NCBI GenBank assembly: GCA_009776385.1
Contig: WRFT01000142.1
Span: 1-5,112 of the forward strand
Reading direction: 5' to 3'
Origin: Clostridia bacterium
GTDB taxonomy: Bacteria; Bacillota; Clostridia; Christensenellales; Aristaeellaceae
Length of the DNA stretch: 5,112 nucleotides
A model generated the notes under the pieces. It made no database searches. It had not been told where the DNA came from and saw only the letters and a list, made by a program, of their open reading frames with translations. Shown piece by piece: positions 1 to 5,112 of this stretch; position 1 is the first letter of the stretch; each line of letters opens with the position of its first letter. Position numbers and translations under genes: made by a program.

Positions 1-1296
1 GTAAACGCGCAGGCGCGGCGCATCCTTGAGGAACGCTTTATGAACCGTTTCCTTGACGATATCGCCAACGCCCTTGATCATTCGCGCCGGAAGGCCGATG
101 AACGCAGAATACAAGCCGCCGTGGCTTTGGAACGTGAACTGCCCGTGTTTGCGCGTGACAAGCTGGAAAAAGGCCCCTGCAAGGCTTCCGCCGCGCGGCT
201 CAGCGCCGCCGTTGAGCGCGCCATCGACCCGCTGGCTCTACGTAAGGACGACCGTTCCTATGTGTTTCGATCAAGCCTGCAAACCCGCATCAAGCGGTAT
301 TTTAAGGGCATAAAAACCAATCCCGCCGAAGCAAAACGTTTTGCACGCGAGACCGCGCTTCACGCACAAAAGGTGCAACGCGGCAAGTTTGCCGCATCCG
401 TGCCGCCGATAAACCTGATTGATACCCAAAAGGAATTGGACGGCATCGTCGCGTCCCTGGAAGCCCTTCGAGCGGACTTTTTAAGCAGGCCTGCCGGAGC
501 GGGCGGCGGATCCGCGCGGGAGCAGGCCGCCGAAATGGTTCGCTATTTGAAGGAACGTTCCTCTGAGTACGCCTTTAGAATGTCAAAGGGGCTGGCCAAG
601 CACCGCGCCCTGTCCATGATGGATGAGGTAGGCATACCCGAACCGCACCGGCGCTTTAAGCAGTACCCCTTCGAACTGTCAGGCGGCATGCGTCAGCGCA
701 TCGTGATTGCCATCGCGCTGTCCGCCAATCCGGATATTTTAATATGCGACGAACCGACCACGGCGCTGGATGTGACGATACAGGCTCAGATTTTAGAACT
801 AATTAACAACCTGAAGGTAAACCGCAGGCTATCGGTCATCTTCATCACCCACGACTTGGGCGTGGTGGCGAACATGGCCGATAAAATAGCCGTGATGTAC
901 GCCGGCAGGATTGTGGAGTACGGCACGGCGGAAGATATATTCTACGACCCGCGTCATCCGTATACCTGGGCGCTTTTGTCCTCCATGCCGGATTTGGAAA
1001 CGCGTGAAAAACTGGAAGCCATTCCGGGCACGCCGCCGGACATGATTTACCCCCCGTCCGGGGACGCGTTCGCACCGCGCAACCACTACGCGCTCGCCAT
1101 CGATTTTGAAGAAGCGCCGCCTTTCTTCCGCGTATCCGACACACACATGGCGGCGACATGGCTGCTGCATCCGGACGCGCCGAAGGTATCCCCGCCGCCG
1201 ATTGTTCGCGAAAGAATTGAACGCATGCAACAGGCTGCCGGCGCGCATTCAAGCCATTTAAGCGCAAAGGAGGAGAACGGCCTTGAGAACAGCTAA
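1..1296 (+). CDS. oppD: Oligopeptide ABC transporter ATP-binding protein OppD, 5'-truncated by the window edge
   Basis: Cytoplasmic ATPase subunit that pairs with OppF to power peptide uptake through the OppB/OppC permease. The frame is open to base 1 with no stop, so the ATG at 40 is internal and the true start, Walker A and Q-loop lie upstream. Visible motifs are the signature LSGGMRQR (676-699), Walker B LICDEP (739-756), the D-loop TALDV just after it, and the switch histidine in ITHDLG (His codon 850-852). The HPYTWALL segment and IPGTPP C-terminal motif are typical of OppD/DppD. About 190 charged, helical residues (1 to about 582) stand between the expected Q-loop and the conserved GIPEPHRRFKQYP segment, where the usual spacing is some 50 residues. 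The four cysteines of the common OppD/DppD C-terminal cluster motif are replaced by Asp, Asn, Asp and Thr, as in streptococcal AmiE-like proteins. The stop overlaps oppF by 14 bases. OppD rather than OppF is clear from GGMRQR and the C-terminus. Confidence 0.93.
   Translation, partial: VNAQARRILEERFMNRFLDDIANALDHSRRKADERRIQAAVALERELPVFARDKLEKGPCKASAARLSAAVERAIDPLALRKDDRSYVFRSSLQTRIKRYFKGIKTNPAEAKRFARETALHAQKVQRGKFAASVPPINLIDTQKELDGIVASLEALRADFLSRPAGAGGGSAREQAAEMVRYLKERSSEYAFRMSKGLAKHRALSMMDEVGIPEPHRRFKQYPFELSGGMRQRIVIAIALSANPDILICDEPTTALDVTIQAQILELINNLKVNRRLSVIFITHDLGVVANMADKIAVMYAGRIVEYGTAEDIFYDPRHPYTWALLSSMPDLETREKLEAIPGTPPDMIYPPSGDAFAPRNHYALAIDFEEAPPFFRVSDTHMAATWLLHPDAPKVSPPPIVRERIERMQQAAGAHSSHLSAKEENGLENS
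1266..1273 (+). promoter_or_regulatory. Ribosome binding site of the oppF fusion gene
   Basis: AAAGGAGG, an almost perfect Shine-Dalgarno sequence, lies inside the end of oppD, nine bases before the TTG at 1283. It decides the start: the next in-frame ATG (1313) has no purine-rich sequence upstream and would remove the positively charged residues before the first membrane segment. Confidence 0.85.
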
Positions 1297-3676
1297 ACGC
1301 GCCGTTTCCATCATGCGCGCGGCGGGTATCATACTCTTGGCCGTGTCGCTCATTTCCGTCATCTACGCGGCGGCGGTCAGCGGCCAGGCGTGGATAGAAT
1401 TTTCCGCGGGGCCCAAGTCCGCCGGTATCGGCGCGGGCCTAGCCGCCGGAGTCCGTTTTCACGGCGCGTATTTCCGTGCGCTGAGCGGTGCCGTTTTAAA
1501 CCGCGAGTTGCCATCCGTACAGAGAACGGCTGCCATTTCCGGTTGCTTCCGCAGCTATTTGGACCATGCGGACGCTTACGATCAAAAGAGGCGCGCGGCG
1601 GACAGTGCGGACGCTTTGCTCTTTTTTAGGGAAGTTTTTTCCTACCGCGATTTTCTTGACGCCTACGCGCTGCATGAGCATATAGACGATATCGCCGAGC
1701 TTCAAAGCCTGACGGAGACGCTGGACGCCATCGGAGCGCCCGCCGCCCGGCCCGGCAAGGCCATCTTTAACACGGCGGCTGTATCCGGCGCGGACGCGTA
1801 CCGGGCGGCTTATGACAGGCTGCATGCGGAACATGGCGGCGAGGCGGGAACATATTTAGAATTCATGAGAGCCTTTACCGCCATGATTCGCCTATACGCG
1901 GACGCCGGGAACGCCTTATCTTCGGCGGCGTCCTACTTGGATACCGTTTTTACCTATGACGCGTATCTGGAAGCGCTTGACACCCTGCATCTCGAGGAAT
2001 TTGCGGAGTTTAGCGGAAGCGTCTATTCGCTTTTCATCCCCTTTGCGCAAGAAGCCGCATATGCCGCACCCGATACGGACGCGTTTTTCCGTACCCTTTA
2101 TCGGGAAATGGAAACCCGATACCCCGCGGGGCTGCCCGATTTTGAGTATTTCATGCCCGTCATGGCGGATTTACTCGGCGCGGAGGATGTGTTTGACGGA
2201 TCCTACGCCACCGTGTACCGGGCGGCGCAAAACCTGGTTAACGCGGATAAAAACGCCTCATTCTCCGTTTTTCTAAGCGGTTATGTTAAAACGATACTCT
2301 CCGACGCCGCCGCTAACAGCGCCATCGCTTTTTCAGGCGCGCTGTTCGGCCTTATCGCCCGTTACCCCCTCACGGCGCTGGCGGGCTTACTGTGCCTGGC
2401 GGCTTCCGTTGCGCTGCATTACCTTGCCATCGCGCGGCTGATGAAAAAGAAGGCGGGAAACCTGCCTCCCAGAGACCCCGAGGTATTGTTGGAAGTCATT
2501 AACTTAAAGCAGTACTTCAGGAGCGGCGACTTTTTTACAAAGGCTGTGGACGGTATCAGCTTTCATGTGAAGAAAGGCGAGGTATTCGGCCTGGTAGGCG
2601 AGTCCGGCTGCGGTAAAACCACCACCGGGCGCGTTATCATCAACTTGTACGAGCCAACGCAAGGCGATATTTTTTATCATGGCATGCGCATCTCCTCTAC
2701 CCGCGGCGGCCTTTCCGTTTTGATACGAAACCTGCGTGTGGAACATGCCGCCCGCGTGAAGGCGTTTCGGTCGGAAGCACGCGAAAAAGCGGCGGGCAGC
2801 CGCGCGGAGAAGGCCGCGCTTTATAAGCAGCTGCGCCAAAACATCCGGCAAGACAAACGCGCCTTAAGGGAGCAGATAGACGAGGCGCGTGTGCAGGCCT
2901 ATGAATCCTATGCGGAGAAGGCCAAATGCGCCGAACTGTATCAGCGTCAGAACACCCAAAAGGCTAACCAAAAAAAGGCGGACGTTGCACGGGGCGATAT
3001 CATGTCCGGCATACAGATGATTTTTCAAGACCCCATCGCCTCTATTGACCCGCGCATGACGGTACGCGAAATCATCGCCGAAGGCCTTATCATTCGCGGC
3101 ATCCGCGACAAGGCGGTCATTGAAGAAAAGGTATTTGAAACGCTGGAACTGGTCGGGCTCGTCAGGGAGCACGCGGACCGATATCCGCATGAATTTTCCG
3201 GCGGGCAGCGGCAGCGCATCGGCATCGCGCGCGCCATTGTTTTGAACCCCAACCTGATTATCGCGGATGAACCGATATCGGCGCTGGACGTGTCCGTTCA
3301 AGCGCAGATTATTAATTTGCTAAACGAACTGCGCGAGAAAATGGGGCTGACCATGATTTTCATTGCCCACAATCTGGCGGTGGTGAAGTATTTTTCGGAA
3401 CGCATCGCGGTGATGTACGGAGGCAAAATTGTGGAAATGGCCGCCGCGGATGAACTGTTCAGCCACCCGTACCACCCGTACACGCAGTCCTTATTGTCCG
3501 CTATTCCCTATCCGGATCCGCTGTATGAAAAACAACGCCGCCGCATTGAATACCAGCCGGCGCTCGCGCACAATTATTCCGTGGATAAACCTTCCGCGCA
3601 CGAAATCGTTCCCGGTCATTTCCTGTACTGCAACCAAGCGGAATTGGACGCCTGCCGGGCGGAACGCGGGCTTTGA
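1283..3676 (+). CDS. oppF: OppF-type ATP-binding protein fused to an N-terminal membrane-anchored extracytoplasmic domain
   Basis: 797 residues against roughly 310-330 for a usual OppF. Segments in order: basic N-terminus, membrane helix (about 12-32), helical Tyr/Asp/Ala-rich domain (about 33-345), hydrophobic stretch containing a second membrane helix (about 347-385), basic RLMKKK, then the ATPase (about 400-797). Positive charges flank both helices on the ATPase side, placing the middle domain outside the cell. ATPase motifs are Walker A GESGCGKTT (439-447), Q-loop Gln582 in MIFQDP, signature FSGGQRQR (638-645), Walker B LIIADEP (658-664), D-loop SALDV and switch His696. Walker A Lys to Q-loop Gln is 137 residues because of a charged helical insertion (about 472-572); 45-50 is usual. 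The C-terminus (YSVDKP, PGHF) resembles AmiF of streptococci and lacks the cysteine cluster. The start is TTG with a strong ribosome site. The OppF call is secure; the function of the N-terminal domain is unknown. Confidence 0.93.
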   Translation: MRTAKRAVSIMRAAGIILLAVSLISVIYAAAVSGQAWIEFSAGPKSAGIGAGLAAGVRFHGAYFRALSGAVLNRELPSVQRTAAISGCFRSYLDHADAYDQKRRAADSADALLFFREVFSYRDFLDAYALHEHIDDIAELQSLTETLDAIGAPAARPGKAIFNTAAVSGADAYRAAYDRLHAEHGGEAGTYLEFMRAFTAMIRLYADAGNALSSAASYLDTVFTYDAYLEALDTLHLEEFAEFSGSVYSLFIPFAQEAAYAAPDTDAFFRTLYREMETRYPAGLPDFEYFMPVMADLLGAEDVFDGSYATVYRAAQNLVNADKNASFSVFLSGYVKTILSDAAANSAIAFSGALFGLIARYPLTALAGLLCLAASVALHYLAIARLMKKKAGNLPPRDPEVLLEVINLKQYFRSGDFFTKAVDGISFHVKKGEVFGLVGESGCGKTTTGRVIINLYEPTQGDIFYHGMRISSTRGGLSVLIRNLRVEHAARVKAFRSEAREKAAGSRAEKAALYKQLRQNIRQDKRALREQIDEARVQAYESYAEKAKCAELYQRQNTQKANQKKADVARGDIMSGIQMIFQDPIASIDPRMTVREIIAEGLIIRGIRDKAVIEEKVFETLELVGLVREHADRYPHEFSGGQRQRIGIARAIVLNPNLIIADEPISALDVSVQAQIINLLNELREKMGLTMIFIAHNLAVVKYFSERIAVMYGGKIVEMAAADELFSHPYHPYTQSLLSAIPYPDPLYEKQRRRIEYQPALAHNYSVDKPSAHEIVPGHFLYCNQAELDACRAERGL
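1793..2308 (+). repeat. Degenerate helical repeats in the extracytoplasmic domain of the OppF fusion
   Basis: By eye, three stretches of about 36 residues align: residues 171-206, 266-302 and 307-342. They share the pattern aromatic-x3/4-Tyr, a polar stretch, then aromatic-x-aromatic/hydrophobic pairs such as YLEFM, FEYFM and FSVFL, ending near AD, ED or DA. The first two are each preceded by another matching block, VFSYRDFLDA (118-127) and VFTYDAYLEA (222-231), each followed by an LH or HEH then an IAEL/FAEF ending. This suggests a duplicated unit of about 100 residues. DNA identity is low, so the duplication would be old. The alignment was made without software and is tentative. Confidence 0.45.
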
Positions 3677-4065
3677 AAAACAAAAAGGGGGCGCGCCGCG
3701 CCGCGCCCTATGTGACAGGCGTCCTGATAGCCGCCGGCGTTTTGTTGCTGCGCGGTTTTTTCAGCGCAGCGGACGCGCAGGAGCGCTTAACCATTTTAAG
3801 CGACGCCTGTTTTGTATCCGGCATTTTATTGGTTTGCGCCGGTACGCTGATGCTGATATCGGACGGCGGGCTTTTTGACATGATTCGTTTCGGCGCGCTG
3901 TCCGTTTATTGGGTTTTATTAAAAGAGGAGCGGCGAGCTGAGAAACCCCGCTCCTTCTACGCGTATCGACAACACAGACTGGACAAGGTAAAGCCGCGCC
4001 GCACGCATCTTTTTATATCCGGGACAGCCTTCATCGCTTTGGCTTTTATCTTTCTTTTCATCTAA
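3673..4065 (+). CDS. Small DUF3899-like integral membrane protein
   Basis: 130 residues with three predicted membrane helices (about 13-30, 43-63 and 112-130). A cytoplasmic-looking basic loop between helices 2 and 3 contains SFYAYR (94-99) and many Lys/Arg. The GGLFDMIRFG segment (65-74) after helix 2, followed by the basic loop and a final hydrophobic helix, is what I recall of the DUF3899 family, which is found in Bacillota, often beside oligopeptide transporter genes. No biochemical function is established, so a role in assembling or stabilising the permease would be a guess from position. The TTG start shares four bases (TTGA) with the oppF stop, implying translational coupling; a weak GGGCGGA lies nine bases upstream. 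No better start exists in frame before the first helix. Length and topology look intact. Confidence 0.75.
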   Translation: MKNKKGARRAAPYVTGVLIAAGVLLLRGFFSAADAQERLTILSDACFVSGILLVCAGTLMLISDGGLFDMIRFGALSVYWVLLKEERRAEKPRSFYAYRQHRLDKVKPRRTHLFISGTAFIALAFIFLFI

Positions 4066-4108
4066 ATTGTTCTTATATTGCGTTTCACATCATACGGGTG
4101 ATAAAACA

Positions 4109-4121
4109 TGACGCCGCGTCA
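4109..4121 (+). repeat. 13-base perfect palindrome upstream of the promoter, possible operator
   Basis: TGACGC-C-GCGTCA has six-base arms around one central base and ends 19 bases before the -35 box. No T-run follows, so it is not an intrinsic terminator. A regulator half-site pair is possible, but a palindrome of this size is not rare enough in 166 bases to be convincing alone. Confidence 0.25.
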
Positions 4122-4140
4122 AAAGCTATGCCATTTAGAT

Positions 4141-4169
4141 TTGACTGGAAGGCGTTAAATTGATATAAT
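4141..4169 (+). promoter_or_regulatory. Sigma-A-type promoter with extended -10, for the binding-protein gene
   Basis: The -35 box TTGACT (4141-4146) is separated by exactly 17 bases from a perfect -10 TATAAT (4164-4169). TG at 4161-4162, one base before the -10, makes an extended -10. The surrounding DNA is AT-rich compared with the genes. The predicted transcription start is about 4176-4178, giving a leader of roughly 55 bases. This separates the binding-protein gene from the oppD-oppF-DUF3899 unit and predicts strong independent expression, as is common for binding proteins that are needed in excess over their permease. Confidence 0.88.
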
Positions 4170-4173
4170 CGCG

Positions 4174-4213
4174 CTTGAAAACATATTCATTAAGGGAATA
4201 TGTAAAATTCAAG
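4174..4213 (+). repeat. Two-part inverted repeat (stem-loop) spanning the 5' UTR
   Basis: A perfect eight-base inverted repeat, ACATATTC (4181-4188) and GAATATGT (4196-4203), encloses a seven-base loop. Outside it, CTTGAA (4174-4179) is exactly complementary to TTCAAG (4208-4213), with one and four unpaired bases between the stems. The structure begins at the predicted transcription start and ends immediately before the ribosome binding site, which stays unpaired. It could be a 5' mRNA-stabilising hairpin, or on DNA an operator over the transcription start. No U-run follows it, so it is not a terminator. Confidence 0.6.
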
Positions 4214-4221
4214 AAAGGAAG
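4214..4221 (+). promoter_or_regulatory. Ribosome binding site of the binding-protein gene
   Basis: AAAGGAAG lies ten bases before the ATG at 4232, directly after the leader inverted repeat. It supports the start that gives a complete signal peptide beginning MKKPWK. Confidence 0.8.
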
Positions 4222-4231
4222 TTTTACACCT

Positions 4232-5112
4232 ATGAAGAAACCATGGAAGATTCTAGGCGCCATGATACTGGCTGTCATGATCGCCGCGGCGGCTCCGATT
4301 TCCATGCTTACCGTGCATGCGGAAGAAGCCGCGTTCGGCGCACCGGATCCCTCCCTGCTCGTACCCGGCCCGAAACTGGGCGACGTGCGTGTACGCCAGG
4401 CGCTGCTCTACGCGCTGGACCGCGCGAACTTTATCATCGCTCAATACGGCTCCACGGACATCGCCCGCGTCGGCCTGGCGCCGCTGTCCCCCTCCTCTTG
4501 GGCTTTCCCGGATGAGAGCGAGCTGAACGCGTACGAGTTTGATCTGGCAAAGTCTGCCGAGCTGTTGGACGAAGCGGGCTGGTTTTTGGGCGATGACGGT
4601 TTCCGCTACAACGCGGACGGCCTGAAGCTGTCGCTCACATGGCTCGTTTACGAGGATTCGCCGTGGCCGGCGACGCTGTCCAGCATGGCGTTTGACACCT
4701 GGAAGCAGGTCGGCGTAGATCTGATCATCGAAAAAATGGACTTTAACACGGTGTCCGTCCGCGCGATGGACGCCAAGCCCTTCGAAAAAGATTTCGATAT
4801 TTATACGATGGGCTTCTCCCTGGATCCGGAGCCGGATCCCAGCGGCGCGCTGTTTGATTATGACGCGTTCGTAGAGGGCGGCTTCAACGCCTCCGGTTAC
4901 TATAACGAGCGCGCGCAGCAACTCATTAAAGACGGCAAGAGCACTTTCGTTCAGGAAGAGCGTAAGGCCATCTACAGCGAATGGGCCAAGCTGATGAACG
5001 AAGTGGTTCCCACGTCCATCGTCGCGTACCGTTCCGAAATTTGGGGCATCAACGACCGCGTCAAGGGTATGGATATTGACACATACTCCCGTTTCGTCGA
5101 TTGCATCCTGAA
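4232..5112 (+). CDS. Secreted SBP_bac_5-type peptide-binding protein lacking its N-terminal half; 3' end outside the window
   Basis: 293 complete codons, open to the right edge. Residues 1-30 form a signal peptide: MKKPWK, a hydrophobic core, and a VHA/EE cleavage site for signal peptidase I. There is no lipobox cysteine, unlike most Gram-positive binding proteins. After a linker of about 20 residues comes VRVRQALLYALDR (52-64), a motif that normally sits near residue 300 in OppA/DppA-family proteins. The rest follows the family's second half in order: a segment resembling the usual YDPxKAxxLLxEAG (YEFDLAKSAELLDEAGW), VGVDLIIEKMDF, FDIYTMGFS, DPDPSG-like PEPDPSGALF, GYYNERAQQLI, QEERKAIYSEWAKLMNE, and NDRVKGMDID. 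About 250 residues, most of the first lobe and cleft wall, are absent, with no stop or frameshift. The gene has its own strong promoter and ribosome site. It may be a working half-protein or a deletion remnant; the family assignment is firm. Confidence 0.85.
   Translation, partial: MKKPWKILGAMILAVMIAAAAPISMLTVHAEEAAFGAPDPSLLVPGPKLGDVRVRQALLYALDRANFIIAQYGSTDIARVGLAPLSPSSWAFPDESELNAYEFDLAKSAELLDEAGWFLGDDGFRYNADGLKLSLTWLVYEDSPWPATLSSMAFDTWKQVGVDLIIEKMDFNTVSVRAMDAKPFEKDFDIYTMGFSLDPEPDPSGALFDYDAFVEGGFNASGYYNERAQQLIKDGKSTFVQEERKAIYSEWAKLMNEVVPTSIVAYRSEIWGINDRVKGMDIDTYSRFVDCIL

Noticed and set aside
40..42. ATG at 40 as the start of oppD
   Set aside because: The frame is open to base 1, no Shine-Dalgarno precedes it, and a start here would leave an ATPase without Walker A. 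It is an internal methionine of a gene that begins upstream.
829..1267. Minus-strand open frames opposite the 3' end of oppD
   Set aside because: They lie opposite conserved ATPase and C-terminal motifs, have no ribosome site, and read as low-complexity Arg-rich sequence.
2441..2443. Internal ATG as a start for a normal-sized soluble OppF
   Set aside because: It would give a 411-residue ATPase, but no ribosome binding sequence lies upstream, and the TTG at 1283 has an almost perfect one. It remains a minor alternative product.
3429..3878. + strand open frame bridging oppF and the small membrane protein
   Set aside because: It overlaps both recognised genes in another frame, has no ribosome site and shows no recognisable domain.
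4078..4106. Second promoter upstream (TTGCGT, 17 bases, ATAAAA)
   Set aside because: The -10 is a poor match, and a near-consensus extended -10 promoter lies 60 bases downstream.
4066..4140. Intrinsic terminator after the small membrane protein gene
   Set aside because: No GC-rich hairpin followed by a T-run is present. The palindrome at 4109-4121 is followed by AAA, so read-through into the binding-protein gene is possible.
4253..4921. Long minus-strand open frame opposite the binding-protein gene
   Set aside because: The + strand frame over the same bases has a signal peptide and clear family motifs. The antisense translation is Arg-rich and unlike any family I know, as expected for a shadow in GC-rich coding DNA.

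Overview
The window looks like part of an oligopeptide/dipeptide ABC importer locus from a moderately GC-rich member of the Bacillota, most likely an uncultured Clostridia-type bacterium. This rests on AAAGGAGG-type Shine-Dalgarno sites, TTG starts, a near-consensus sigma-A promoter, OppD/OppF C-termini of the cysteine-free streptococcal AmiE/AmiF type, and a DUF3899-like membrane protein. The taxonomic call is an inference; no rRNA or marker gene is present.

All genes are on the + strand. Positions 1-1296 hold the 3' part of oppD (its Walker A and Q-loop lie upstream of the window). Positions 1283-3676 hold an enlarged oppF, and 3673-4065 a small DUF3899-like membrane protein. These three overlap by 14 and 4 bases and look like the tail of one polycistronic, translationally coupled unit; oppB and oppC presumably lie upstream. 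A 166-base gap (4066-4231) carries a strong extended -10 promoter, a 5'-UTR inverted repeat and a good ribosome binding site. It leads into a secreted SBP_bac_5-type solute-binding protein gene that runs off the right edge.

The ordinary reading is that OppD and OppF power an oligopeptide permease fed by an extracytoplasmic binding protein expressed from its own promoter. Several parts do not fit the textbook version. (1) OppF carries a roughly 390-residue N-terminal extension with two membrane segments flanking a helical, internally repeated extracytoplasmic domain. (2) Both ATPases carry long charged helical insertions, at different places in the nucleotide-binding fold: after the Q-loop in OppD, before it in OppF. 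(3) The binding protein keeps its signal peptide but goes almost directly into what is normally the C-terminal half of the family, so about 250 residues of the N-terminal part are missing, and it has no lipobox cysteine. A possible reading is an importer with a rearranged outside face, with an extra domain tethered to the ATPase and a half-sized, non-lipidated binding protein. A decaying or deleted binding-protein paralogue is an equally serious explanation for point 3.
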